Shown: positions 42,390 to 54,560 of the stretch, piece after piece | Layout: each line of letters opens with the position of its first letter | Numbering within the stretch: the first letter of the stretch is position 1 | NCBI GenBank assembly: GCA_030247855.1 | Contig: JAPDRN010000060.1 | Location: forward strand, 1-64,000 | Reading direction: 5' to 3' | Length of the DNA: 64,000 bases | Source of the DNA: Knufia peltigerae | Lineage: Eukaryota; Ascomycota; Eurotiomycetes; Chaetothyriales; Trichomeriaceae | Translations under genes and position numbers: made by a program | The notes under the pieces: generated by a model | Seen by the model: only the letters and a program-made list of their open reading frames with translations | What the model was told of the DNA's origin: nothing | The model's database searches: none

Positions 42390-43866
42390 ACTGCGTTTCT
42401 GCATGAGAGACTCCCGAGGATCCCATTTCTGTTGTTCAGGGAGCTCCTCGCGACCTATGGCTGTGTCCGAGGAAGAATGTCAACATCGAATGAAAATCCA
42501 CACCGCTGCTATGCAGTTCACTATTGTGGCCTCAGTGATGTTTGAGAGACATCCTCGGAGTCTCTTTCTGGTGGAAACATGGAACACAGTAGTCGGGATG
42601 ATTTCTGCGAGAATCATCGATAACCGGGCATGTGATCTGTGTCCGGCACCCAGCGTTGACGGTTGTTCGACCTGGGGAAGCGGGAAGGGGGAATTATCGG
42701 GGAGTCGCCTGTGAGGCCGGGGAGAAAAAAAAAGACGACTGGCATGTTTAGCGCGGGGTTCCAAATGGTCGACATTGAGAGAACGTGTGGGGACGACGAC
42801 AATTCGCAGCCTGAACATCCCGGTAGAGGGAAAACGATCATCCAAAAAAAAGCCCCGACAGAACAGCGACAAAAGCGATTTTCATCCCGCCCATCGCCTC
42901 ATCGCCTCATCACAAGCGTCGTGGGGTTCATGGGTTTTCCAGATCCGGCCTTGTTTATTTCGCATTCCGGTGGGGCCGCATTTTCCTTCCCCATGAGAAC
43001 TTGTCTACACCTCCTGCTTTCTGCAGGAGCGTTATACAAGGCTTTCAGGATGTTTGAACTTTGCTCTTGTGTCGTTGGCTGGAAGCCTGATACCATTTCT
43101 ATTTGTATAGGGTTGTCGATGATTGACGGAGTTTTTTTTTCCCGTTCAATGGCACACACTCGCATGCATATATATATACCTTGAGTTTTATTAGAAATGA
43201 CCACACCAAATATGAAATATTCCGGAAAGTCCTTTACTTAAATGCTAAGAAGTTGTTGACATGCTTAGAGCCTTGCTTCGTCGTGAGTTTTTTTTTTGGT
43301 CCCGTCATAATGAGAGCAGAGTATATACGTATCGCTTGGAATAATTTTTCTTGTTTTTGGTATCACCTCATCATTTCATTCTGTCCAGGTCGCAAATCTC
43401 AACCATGACCGCCTGTCCCTGTCCCTGTCCCCGCTTGGCTCACGGAAAATGATGTTGGGACAATATAGTTTTTTTTTGTTCTCTACTCGGTAAGACAATC
43501 TAGCGTTCGGATGGACCATGAATACGACTTGTAACGTTACAAGGCCAGTGCTGGTCCAGAACAAGTGAGTGTGAGGATGTCTGATGGTGGTGTTTTTTTC
43601 CTTTCTTCTCCCGGGCCTTTCTTTCGACACACTCCGTCATTTCCCCCTCCCGCAATATGTCGTCGTGTGGAAACTTTGGTGACTTTTTCGTGATGCATCA
43701 ACGACAACGTACATCCTATCCTACCTGGTCCTACCTTCAGAGAAGCGGGACCCTCGGCCTGCTTTCTGACCGTCAACGAAGGGCGTATTTCTCTCGTGTC
43801 AATGTGTTCTCCGGCGAACGTCAAACAAGCCAGGCCAAATTCCCTCCGAGAGCAGCACCTTCTCCG
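42390..43866. other. Intergenic, convergent CPR/Ybp-family gene
   Basis: 1.48 kb between two 3' ends, longer than the other convergent spacers. It contains A- and T-homopolymers and an (AT)n tract near 43167. The longest frame (42663-43184, +) is repetitive and unrecognisable. Confidence 0.45.
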
Positions 43867-46149
43867 TCAAGGCGCCTCGGTGGTTGTTTCCAACGCCTTG
43901 ACGGCACGGGCGTTTGCGTCCCTGAGGGCGCAGAGGTCGGCTCGGCTCGCCTCGAGGACCTCGCTGGGCCCGCCCTGCTTGGCGAAGTACTGGAGCAGCT
44001 CGTGCAGGTCCCTCGACGGGACGGCCAGGCTCTCGACGTACGCGGCGGCTCGCATGTTGAGGTCGAGCGCGGCGTGGACGTGAGGGAGGATGACGCACAG
44101 CATGTTCAGGGTCGCGATGTAGAAGGGCGTCTCGGTCAGGAAGTCCGTGAGCGACTCGTCCGTGGCCTCGGGGGAGTTCAAGGGTGGGATCCGTTCGGGG
44201 AAGAGGAGGTCCAGGAGGGCTTCGGTCTTGGGGTCGTAGGTGCGGCCTTCGCCGTCGAGGGAAGTGAGGATCGAAGTGTCCATTCCACCAGCGCCGCCGC
44301 CGCCGCCGCCGTTGGTTCCCGAGCCTCCGTAGATGTGTGCGGCGAATTCGTCCTTGAGCCAGTCCACACCCACGGCCTTGAGTGCACCGTTCTGTTGAGG
44401 CGGGCACAGTGGGATCGGGTGAGGTTGGAGGGCCGACGTGCTCCGCGTCAGGCCCGTCCCTTCGTCGATGCCCGGTTGGGCGTCCGGGTCCTCCTCGAAC
44501 GTCTCGGCCCAGTTGGTACTCAGGGTTTCTCGGCGGAGGGTCTGCGTGATGATCTGTAGACGCACCTCCGGGTCCGGGTACGCGTGGAGGAGCTTCGAGG
44601 CGATGTAGTGCGCGGAATCGCGCAGCGCGGACCAGGGCGTGATGGTGAAGAGTTGGGTCAGGGTGCTCAGGAGCAAGAGGAATTTGGCTGGCGACGGGGG
44701 CGGGTGTGGGGTCGGGTTTGGTGAAGAGTGTGGAACGGCGTGTCGGTAGAGGAGGGAGAGCAATGCGTCTAGGAGAGTGGGGGGCGGGATGTTCGGCGTG
44801 GCGCTGAGCGGGAAGGCGTGCGCAATAAGTTTGGTCAGGTCGCTGGTCGAGAGGGTGAGTGGTGCGTCGATCGGTTTGGAAAAGGTTTCGTATGCAAAGA
44901 GGAAGATGACGCCGTTTCTGGGGAACGGAATCTGAGCAGGCGAGGTGGGATATTCCGAGGGCTCTTCCTTGTCCTCTTCAGAACCATCTGCGTCGTCTTC
45001 GTCGTCGACTAGTTTCGTCACCTCTTGGCTGGCGTAGAGGTCTAGTTCTCCGGCCAATTTGTGGAACCGAGCAAGGAGTGCATCGCGTTCTTGGAGCTCC
45101 GGTGTGTCTTTCCAGACCCGAGTTTCGCTCGGACGGGTCAACAGCACTCTTTTGGGTTCGAACGTCTCTCTCAGCCGCGCGGCCCACGACATGGATGGAT
45201 GTTCAGCAGATCCGAGGGATGAAAGGTATTCATCGAGGACTTCCAGGTTGACAGCATTCAGTAGACGAAAGATGATGGCCTTTTCTTCTGCAGATGGAAT
45301 CTTGCCGCCTTCTCCCTCCTGTTGTCCTTTGGCTTCTGGATCAGGTAGAGAGGCAGGTGTGGCTGAGATGCCTTTGTGCTGTTCTCTCGTCGCGTCAGCA
45401 CCTCCGGCAGGGTCGTCGGCAGTGCCGGTTCGCGGTGGCAGAGGAGGTCTTTTCTTTCCAGAGAGATTTTCTAGCATCGTCAGGAAAGCGGTGGTCGTTT
45501 CAATCGTGATCGGTATATGTCTGTAGGCCCCCAAGGCAGGAGGAAGTGAAGTGGCAAGAAAGCGACTGGGATATTGCGTCTTGATTCTAGGATGAACGAC
45601 GCCCAGCATATTGAACAGAGCCTGTAGTCTCAAGGCTTTGTCCATGGGTACTACTTTCTTCTCCTCCGCTTCCTCGGGCTCGGGCTTCGCCTCTGGCTCC
45701 GGCTCGTCCCTTGGCGTTTGAGCTGTCTCAGGCATGCCGTCGAGCTTCATACTTCCCAGATGCACACGAGGTGCTTCGCCACTGAACGTGGGCAAGTCGT
45801 TTTCTTCCACGTCTTCGCCCACACCATCCTCTTCAGCATCGTCACCTAACTTTTCCAGTTCTTCAGCCACGCGGACAGCAACTTCTCTCGGGTTGCCCCT
45901 GCGAGCTATGATTTCAAGGCAGTGGTTGGCGTCGGCTGGGGCTGAGCCTAGCATGGGGAGAACGAGCCTCAATAGATCCCAGCCGATTTCCTCTGCCAGT
46001 TTACCGTCATCTTCGGTGAGAAATTTGTTCAAGGTTGGTAGTTTCTCAGGTGTCAAATGGTACTCCAACACCGTCAAGTAAGTCACGTAGTCAGTGGCAG
46101 GTGGCAAGGCTGCGACCAGAGGGTCCTCTTGAGAGGCATTATCGGCCAT
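43867..46149 (-). CDS. Ybp1/Ybp2-glomulin (Alf4) family protein
   Basis: Single exon, 760 residues from ATG 46149 (MADNASQEDPLVAALPPATD); the longer frame starts only at TTG. It resembles the fungal YAP-binding/Alf4/glomulin family: helical-repeat proteins that in yeast bind the oxidative-stress factor Yap1 or act at kinetochores (Ybp2), and in animals inhibit SCF ligases. Supporting parts are the N-terminal ATDYVTYLTVLEYHLTPEKL with IGWDLLRLVLPML, the segment RLQALFNMLGVVHPRIKTQY, and a long C-terminal helical region. Two charged or low-complexity insertions (about residues 120-190 and 275-310) and a Gly tract (SGTNGGGGGGAGG) split the fold. The role in this fungus is open; assignment rests on overall pattern, not a catalytic motif. 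Confidence 0.75.
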   Translation of the reverse strand: MADNASQEDPLVAALPPATDYVTYLTVLEYHLTPEKLPTLNKFLTEDDGKLAEEIGWDLLRLVLPMLGSAPADANHCLEIIARRGNPREVAVRVAEELEKLGDDAEEDGVGEDVEENDLPTFSGEAPRVHLGSMKLDGMPETAQTPRDEPEPEAKPEPEEAEEKKVVPMDKALRLQALFNMLGVVHPRIKTQYPSRFLATSLPPALGAYRHIPITIETTTAFLTMLENLSGKKRPPLPPRTGTADDPAGGADATREQHKGISATPASLPDPEAKGQQEGEGGKIPSAEEKAIIFRLLNAVNLEVLDEYLSSLGSAEHPSMSWAARLRETFEPKRVLLTRPSETRVWKDTPELQERDALLARFHKLAGELDLYASQEVTKLVDDEDDADGSEEDKEEPSEYPTSPAQIPFPRNGVIFLFAYETFSKPIDAPLTLSTSDLTKLIAHAFPLSATPNIPPPTLLDALLSLLYRHAVPHSSPNPTPHPPPSPAKFLLLLSTLTQLFTITPWSALRDSAHYIASKLLHAYPDPEVRLQIITQTLRRETLSTNWAETFEEDPDAQPGIDEGTGLTRSTSALQPHPIPLCPPQQNGALKAVGVDWLKDEFAAHIYGGSGTNGGGGGGAGGMDTSILTSLDGEGRTYDPKTEALLDLLFPERIPPLNSPEATDESLTDFLTETPFYIATLNMLCVILPHVHAALDLNMRAAAYVESLAVPSRDLHELLQYFAKQGGPSEVLEASRADLCALRDANARAVKALETTTEAP

Positions 46150-49100
46150 GATTGCTTTAGAGAGAAAAATGAACGGGATATCGCCGTTATGGTCAAGCAA
46201 ATATGCAAGTGTGGTGCGGGGGGATGTTCAGACGATGACGGTCAATGACGACAAGTGAGATGGCTCGTTTGCTGGCTGCTTTTGACAGTGATTGAAGTGG
46301 TCTCAAGCGGCCAGCAAGACTGAGAGCGAGAATGATACAATGACGACTGCGAGAGGATATTGAAGCAGTCTTTGTAGAAACATGAGGTACAAGAGATGAG
46401 GAGATGGTTTCACTGTCGTCTGATCGGCAGCACGTGACAAATAGCGTCATGTGGCCTTGGCCTTGGCATTCATCCCCAATACTCGACAACTTCAATATCC
46501 GAAAATACATACCTCTTATATACTCCCTACTGTAACAGATGCTGTAGGTAATAGTACTCAACACCAATCCCCCTCCCCTGTCTTCACCTTTGTGTACCAT
46601 GTAAAGGTAAATGCAGGCAAACGACGCTCAAAGCGTACAATATCATGTACCTCGGCGCACTGGATCTCTGTCCTCCCGATCATCACTTGCAATACCACAG
46701 GACTTTCCTTGTCAGAATTATATTCACTCTCCGAAGCAATCTCTTGCTGAAGTGTAGTCATAGGTGACGAGGACAATAGCATAGAGGAATACTTCATATC
46801 TCCTTAGATGAAAAAGACCTTTCATAATTCCAAGGACACAGGTCATAGCGCTTCTTGGGTCATCGGCATGGCCGTCCAACTAGTCCCTCATCACTACTTC
46901 ACGTAATAAATGCACTGCCAATATTGTCTGGGGAACAAAGTTCGTGTATGGCACATGGCATGGTGATTATGAAGCTATAAGACTATAGTGTCGAGGAGCT
47001 GGAATGCACCCGTCACAATAGAAGGACCATTTGAAAGTGGCACCTTCGGGATCGCGGATGTACGTATGTACATTTACTCTTGCAGGGATGATTGATGATA
47101 TCTCAGCCGGACGATATGGTACTACGCATACCCACCTCTGCATTACGCACAAGGCTATGTTTACAATATCACTGGAGTTACCCCCGAAATGTCATTCGCT
47201 ATAGGGATACTTTTACAAAACGCACATGACTGAAAGACTAATCATGTACGGAGTAGTCATTATTACTATCCTGAAGAATATCTTTTGATTTACTCGGATC
47301 TTGTCGGTTACCATTTGACTCATATTGAATACTAAGGAACAACACGACAGGTTCGGGAAGTGCTCCAGTGACAAGTACTAGGTATAGACTTGTGCGTAAT
47401 GCAGAGGTGCGTGTGCGTAGTACCTATCGCCCTCAGCCGTTTTGTTTTCTTGAATTGATTGCTGATGCCGGTTGCTGGTCAAGACGGAAACATCAACAAA
47501 AGGCATCTGTCACAATTTGCCCAGGTATCATTCGAATGGCACATGGTGATGAAGATGGAGCCCACGACTTGTTGAAATGGAATCCATTCGAGCTCGGCTA
47601 CCGTTGCTAACTTTCAAGTATCCGCATTGGGATACATCGAGATTATCTGTCTGCCGTTCTCACTCACTATTGTTCTGTTGTTATTTAGTCTTGTTGACCG
47701 GCACGAGTCCCGGAGATGATCTCGGAGTCTACTCGCATACAACACGAGTCGTGTGACACACTCTCTGAATCAGTAGCTTGTACTCTGTAAACTCAGTCAG
47801 CTCGGAAGTACCTTGGGCCGCAGGTGAACTAGTAGATATTATCCATGTATTGAAAAAGGCGGTGTTGTTCATCGGTACTCGTACCAAGTAGAGGGTCAGG
47901 ACAACTCCTCATTCGAAAAGCGGGAGGAGTCCATCCATGGCCTCAGCGCCATATTGTAATAGTGGCCACACATGGGTGACAGTTTTCGGGAGATTTAATG
48001 AACAGGGGTGGGTAGATGGCCAGGTTATTAGCCATATCGCATGGGTAAATACTCCGTAAAAAGAATGTTCGTCGTTGAAGATGATGATGATGATGATGAC
48101 AAGGAAGAAATCTCCTGAAGGCTATCTATCGACCACACTGATTTCAAAACAATCATCATCATCGTCAAGGGCAGCGGCCTCATTTACCGTGGTCCAGGGT
48201 TCCACGTTTTTTTTTCTCTCTACTGTATCTCTCTTTCCCCAAGAAAACATCAGAGGATGCAGCAAGTGGCTTGAGGAAGGCGCCCAGACTAGAGCGAAAT
48301 AGCGGCCGCCACATGTCGCTTCTAGGGAGTCGTTAGGCGTCGCAATGGGGATCATCCGTCGCGCCGGGTCTTGAACCATTGCATCCTGGCGCGTGGCGCA
48401 GGGAAAAGTAAGAAATCCTGATTCAAGGGACTGAAATGTTCCCAACAGGTGGTGTGTGTGTGTGTGTCCATGCTAGTACAGTAGACTCCAGCAAGACGAA
48501 GTACTGTAATCGATCTACCCTCTTGTTGAGAGAACTGATGATTACATACTCGTACTCGTAGGAGGGTGGCGCGTCAAAGGATATCGAAATTTCGGTGCTT
48601 TGGCTTGAGATTGGCGCAATATTTCGCAGGGACCACAACACATCCATGCATACCTACATACCTACAATAGGGTATCTACGCCCCATGGACTCACCATGAT
48701 TGTACAGTATTCGTGTTTTGATTTTCACCAAGTTCGTGACGATCACAATGACAATCAATTCTCCGTAATCAACATGACACGCTTCACGCTTGTTGACGAC
48801 AAACAAGCAAAGGCGTGGGGATGATTGAGTTTTGCGGAAATTTAAAACCGCATCGCTCGTGCCTCACTTTTTGTCGACGACGACGACGTGGCTTGTCTAA
48901 AGTTGTAATAGTAATAATGAGGCGAAGAGGTGTTGTTGCGTTATCCACAGGGGCATCCCGTCTTGGGACAAACCCGGTGATGATCTGTCGACGGATCATT
49001 CAATAGTGTTCAGATGTGCCGCCTTCGTTCTGCTCCACGCCTTGCAAACTATCGAACGTAAATGAAATCACATCTACAGAACGAGAAGAAGAATCTCGTC

Positions 49101-51956
49101 CAGAAGGCCAAATTGGGGATCTTTGTCTTCGCTTGCGGATGGGGGCGGTGAGGCACCAAATGGTTGCTAACTATTCCGTATATCCTAGACAAAAGAAACG
49201 CAAAAAAAAGGTACAGCCCGATTCCGATGGCTCCATGTCCAGGATCATTCCATGTTTTTGTGCCCAACGAACCTGACAAGTCTCCTCGCCTAAAGAGGGG
49301 TCCAGGGCCGTCTAGTATAGCTGGGAACGACAAGCCATCCAAAGTCACCATGTAACTTCGCGAGCACGCGACGGCCATTCGCCTGACAGATGTCGAATGA
49401 AATTATTTTATTTATGGATCTCGCTCAAGGAAGAGTCTCCCATGTCACTTCTCCATCAAGCCATAGTCCGTATACTTACCCGTACAGTACGAGTAGGACG
49501 GAATAGAAAGAAGACAAGCTCCAGAGATGACAGTAAGCCACAAGCCCTACTTGTGGTCTGGGCATGGGCACAGCCGGAAAATTGGTTAAACCACCGACAA
49601 GCGAGAAACCAGTGGCAGAGCTTCTGAGCCAACAGGAGCCCACGCCGGCGTTGCCAGATCCTCAAAAGTCCCGAGATCCCGGTCAGACCAAGTAGAGATC
49701 TTGGACAAGGAGTCCTCATTATTGAAAGTGCTGCCAACAATCTCTCAAGGGTGTGACAAGGCTAGCCTTGGTTCATAATCGCCTCGACAGCAGCAAAGAG
49801 ACTCGGCATATACCATGGGCGGCCATTAGCATTGGTTTATGGGTCGTCGAGTTGGGCAACATTTCTTTGTCGTGAAGTGCCAGACGGGCCCAAGGGTCCC
49901 ATCACCCAGTCTCCGTATTGAGGCTAAGTTAGTCGAACCCCGGCAGGCGTTGTTGGGGTGGGTCGGATGTGTTGGCGAAAATCAGCGACCGCAGACGCTA
50001 GATTTCCCACATGTACAGTACGGATACTCGTACGGAGTTGGATTTCTGGTATTGTCACTCCGTGATCTTGCTCCCCCTTCCAGCGGTATGCCCGAAGCCA
50101 GAGAGACCATGGACTTTTATGGTCGGTCATTGAACCCTGTCACCTGTAGGATCGGTAGTACAGAGGAGCCCGCGACGGAGGTTCCCAGGTCGTCATCGGT
50201 GACACGGCTGTGTCTATTTCTGGCGGTGCATGCAGGCGGCCATCCGACGCTTGAGATTGAATGGACGACTTGCAAAATGATGGGTATGCATCTGGCCAAG
50301 ACTCTCAGTGAATAATGTCCATGAATCACTCAATCCCATCCACCCTGCCAGGCGTCAGGCTGTTCCAAGTCCATCCTTCCCTTTCCAGTCCTTCTAGTCG
50401 CAGGAGTGGACGACCTTCGTGGGTGTTTGTCAGTCATTTGGCTCATTCGGGACAGGAATGTCTCTCCATGTTGTAAGCTTTTCGCCAATGAAAACTATAC
50501 TCCGTGTCGATGTCCGGTGCCCAACGGCCGGCCTCATGGATAGCATTGCCCGATACATCGTCCGGTTGGCCAATGAGGCGGACATCGAGCCTTGGGGGGC
50601 CGACAAGCACATGTCCAATGAGCCACTTGACGTGCGTGATACCGGGGTTGAAGACAGACATGACCCGCGTTGCAGAAAATGGCGATCCATATGGGTCCGT
50701 GATGGGCAAAGCTTATGCCCTGGTTGTTGTTGCTCATGTCTTAGCAGGCTGTGCTCCGTGGCTCTTCTCAACTCGGGAACCTCATCACCCTTGGGTGAGA
50801 GTACTCGCCCTCGTAGAACTCAAAAAGACTAGGGAGGGTCCAGGGGGTGGTATGGCTGGCTTGCCGAGACATGACTCTCTGGTGCTACCGAGGCCACCAT
50901 GCACTCCATCCGCTCGCCAGGAAGATGGCGAAGGCTCATCCGCACCAGGCTGGCGACTCGCTTAGTGCGGCGGATAGTACCTTAGGCTCGACGGCGGGCT
51001 GTTTCTAGCATGTCGCAATTGGCAGCGGGAGACTTGGGCTATGGCGTCCGTCAGAAGCAAGGACTAATGCAAGTCCTCAGCGCGTTCATGGATCCCTGGA
51101 CTATTGCATACAGGCCGATGTGGATCTGCCGACGGAACTATTGGAGCAGTGTTCGGCCTTTCAATAGAGCAGATCGTCAGTCCTTCCATCATCAAGATGA
51201 GGAAATTTGGCCTGCACCTGGCGGGCAACTTGTGCATGATGGAACGAACGCCCTGGATGGAGAGGAGCTTGGCTTCTGATCTCTCGTGTCGTCCTCGAAG
51301 GAGAAGGCCTGTTCTAGTTCCAGCTTTGTTATGACATCGTGCGTCCCTCCATGTTTTACTTCAGCTTCAGCTTCCTCGAGTCTTCGCTCCTCGCCCTTTG
51401 ACGACGACGACAACATCGTCACCACGCTCTTTCCTCAAACAGACGTACCCATTTCTTATGTGTCGCTGTTGTCTCTCGCTTTGACCAGTTTGCTTCTTCG
51501 TCCCAAGTCGATCCCTTCAGCCCGCGCGTTGTTTGTACCCGGTCCCGCATCCAGTGAGTCCTATATCACTCTGTTTGGTCAATATTGGTTGTGGACGAAA
51601 TTTGGGGCCACGGCAGGAATCTTGTCCTTGTCCAGGTATGCTGCAATATGTTGTACCTCGCCTCTAATCCTGTCCATTGGGCTCGGACTCAAGTCACTGA
51701 CAATCAATCCCCAAGCGCTGGCACGGACATCTAAATAGGCGTCGGAAGTACCTGTCGCTACATGGTCGAAGCGTCCTCCTTGCGCGTTCCCAGTGTTTGT
51801 GCATACCAAACAACGTCTGAGCACGCTCTTTTGCGACTGTCGACTTCACTTTTCGGCTTGAATTTGGCCTGGAATTCTGAACATTTTCTTCGCAGGCATT
51901 AATTACCGTCTATGTCACCTTGAGCCGGAGGAAGAAGAGTCTCTCTGGAAAACCTG
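46150..51956. other. Long gene-free stretch
   Basis: 5.8 kb without a convincing gene, in a window where spacers are otherwise 0.2-2 kb. All frames are short (up to about 158 codons) and unlike known proteins. It includes TACGGAGTA sites at 47247-47255 and 48050-48058, (GAT)n at 48079-48100, (GT)n near 48453, and a CGTACT repeat near 48548-48562. The part from about 49.8 to 51.9 kb is more GC-balanced with overlapping frames on both strands, which could be a decayed gene, a long non-coding RNA, or a long 5' leader of the Zn2Cys6 factor. Confidence 0.5.
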
Positions 51957-53340
51957 ATGCAGCATTCACGTCCGCCTCAGTTTCCTCTCTGTTTGTCCTT
52001 CAAGAAGCACAGGTGTAGCATAGACGCCTCGCGCCATACGATAGACCTCATACTGCCGAAACCAATCGCCGCGCCCGTCTGGGCTTCTCTTCCTACACCT
52101 CCCATGTCCGGGTCTCCCCCGCCGGAGCCGCCGAATGAACCACCACAGATTGCTGGCCGACGACGGAAGCGATCCCATACTCCCCCAACGACAAGCGCCG
52201 CTACCGTTGCGCCGTCGCCAGCGACGCCTGTCGAACAGACCGCTCCCAGACTAGGCGCGCAGACCAGAACAGGCGAGACTATAGCAGAACTCCCAGTTCA
52301 GCTGGGGACTTACGTAGCGAGTTATCCGATTCCAGCCTCATATGCAGCCGGTTCAAGTTTCGCCACGTCCGCAACGTCCAGCCTGAGCGAGTCTTCTCGA
52401 TATCTCCTCAGTCCAGTGTCGCCACGCGCCGCTCGGAAACCGAAAGCGCATGTGGCTTCAGCGTGTGTGAATTGCAAGAAGAAGCATTTGAGATGTGACA
52501 ACAATCGACCGTGCCGAAGATGCGTGCAAAGCGGTAAAGAGGTAGGCTTTCTTGATGACCAGGTTTGTCTATGAAATACAAGGCTAATTTCAGCAGGCGT
52601 CTTGTCACGATGTCGAGCACAAGAAGAGAGGGCGGCCACCGTTGAAGCCAGAAGATCCTTCGACGAGGCGCACCTTCGAAAGTGCCATCACTCCAATGGG
52701 CTCTCATATGGGAGGACCACCCAGGCCATTGACAGGCCCAGACATATCATCTTTCGGACAGCCTCCAGGTCCTATAAGCCGATATCCTCCACTGCGACCC
52801 CAGGATCCATCGAGAGGGCCTCCGATGAGAGGATCGTTTCAACCCATGTATGCGCAGCCTTCTGTGTCCTTTAGCCCTGCGACAGCAGCGGGAACTTTTG
52901 CTTCTCCTACTAGACCTTATTCGCAATCTGGACCAGGACGCATCCAAGGCCAATTGCCGTCATCGTATGCATCACCTCACTCTGAATCCCCTCACCAGCA
53001 GATTGCACCATATGGTGGTTACAACTATCCTCCTATGGCCTCACAACACGGAGCATCTGGTCAGGCCACATATTCCAATCCTATCTTTCCACGTCCGGCC
53101 ATGCATGGGTCAATGTCTGGTGAACCAATGCCGCCTTTTGGTGGTCCGTCTAGTCTTCAGCTCCCGCCGATACGTCCCACAACGTTGGGACCGATTGATC
53201 CTGCCATAACACAGGCGGCTCAGTCGACACATCAAGCATCTCAGCATTCTGAAGGAGCTCAGGACGATGGAACCCAAGAGCCCGATCCAAAACGGCCGAA
53301 GATGGACATCCAAGGGATTCTAGGTCCCAAGCACGACTGA
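51957..53340 (+). CDS. Zn2Cys6 (Gal4-type) transcription factor
   Basis: Nuclear DNA-binding regulator; target genes unknown. Exons 51957-52541 and 52597-53340. The binuclear cluster is ACVNCKKKHLRCDNNRPCRR followed by CVQSGKE, and after the intron ASCHDVEHKKRGRPPLK: six cysteines in CX2CX6CX5CX2C and, past the exon joint, C. The intron therefore falls inside the zinc cluster, between the fifth and sixth cysteines. The start is uncertain: ATG 51957 gives 442 residues, ATG 52104 (MSGSPPPEPPNEPP) gives 393 and fits proline-rich starts of such factors better. The C-terminal half is Pro/Ser/Gln/Gly-rich with no recognisable middle homology domain. It ends PKRPKMDIQGILGPKHD. The acceptor has two adjacent sites (CAGCAG, ending 52593 or 52596); use of the first adds one Gln. 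Confidence 0.86.
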
Positions 53341-54560
53341 ATATTTTTGTCGCCGATGGAAAACAACAGGCCTTGTTTTCATCTGCTGTTTTTCAAACCA
53401 CTTCCATGGTGGCACCCACGAATATTTTACCTTTTTATTTCTTTCTTGATGATAACGAATGCTCCCAAAAAACGGCCTCTTACAATCAATCATATTATGT
53501 TTTTACGTGTACAACACATTTCACGGATCTGCGCTGGTCGCAGATTCACATATCGAAGAGAACGGCAGTCTACCTCAAGCCGATAACAGGAAATGTTTGG
53601 GGTTGACTTTTTTCCTCTTCTTTCACAACAGAAAAAGAGAAACAAGAAACGACACACCAGGCGCCAGGCACCAAATACTTACCTGCTAAAGGTCAATCTT
53701 TCAATTCACGAATACTATTTTACGGGCATGGACAGTAACCTAGCTTTAATTGACGAAATGGGAAAAGCTTACGATCTTTTTGTCTACGGCCTGTATTTAT
53801 AACATGGACTCTTCGCCTTGCTTGGCTGAAAACGACGGACGAGTGCCATGTACGTACTCGATAATGAACTTGTACTGGCTGGGGAAATGAAACTCGATCA
53901 CTGGAACTCAGCTACCTGTTTCTTTATCTCCATGAGTTTTTCTCCTTTTTAGAGAAAAGCAATCAAAGCTTTGATGATAGGCGCTATGTGTGGTTTGCCT
54001 TTGGGTGGGCTGGACAAACACCAGGAACGAAAAGCCAGCGCCGTGATTTTTTGCAGAATACACATCCGGAGACCTCCCCAGCCAAAAGAGAAAGGACGGT
54101 ACGAGTATGCATTTGACGATTCTGAAATAGGTTGATGATGATGCACGGCAGAGTTTGTCTTACTTTGTTAAACAAATTAAATAGTATTCCGTATAAGGAA
54201 TGGGAGGGGGATTTTGATATAACATACAGAGTATGCGAACATGGTGCTCGATAACGTAATAGAAAAAGCAGTCTCAAATCAAAAGCCAAGAGACAAGATA
54301 CGGATCTGAGATCTCTTATATACACACAGAGAGACAGACAAACAAACGAACACTATTTGAGAACCAATATGTAGAGTCTGATGGTGTTACCTTGATACCT
54401 TGATACCCTAACCCAAGGTAGAGTCTATTTTTATCCCTATCCACCTTACCTACCTAGATACCTAGCTGGGCAGGTAGGTAGGTTGATACCAAAAGCCAGG
54501 AGTCAAATCTCCTACCAAATTTTTACTCTTCACTGTACGTACCCTCTGTTCTCTTTCACC
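53341..54560. other. Intergenic, convergent C6 factor/DBP4
   Basis: 1.2 kb of two facing 3' regions. AT-rich; TACCTA/TAGGTA units cluster at 54446-54484. No gene recognised. Confidence 0.5.

Noticed and set aside
43657..44559. 300-codon plus-strand open frame
   Set aside because: It lies antisense within the Ybp/glomulin-family gene, has Arg/Gly-rich composition typical of a shadow frame in GC-rich coding DNA, and resembles nothing.
46558..46797. 79-codon minus-strand frame beginning MKYSSMLLSSS
   Set aside because: A real small protein is possible, but there is no homology or regulatory sign that I can see.
49839..50965. Overlapping frames on both strands of 100-158 codons
   Set aside because: No recognisable domain, no convincing splice structure, and several competing frames. 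Kept only as a remark under the gene-free stretch.
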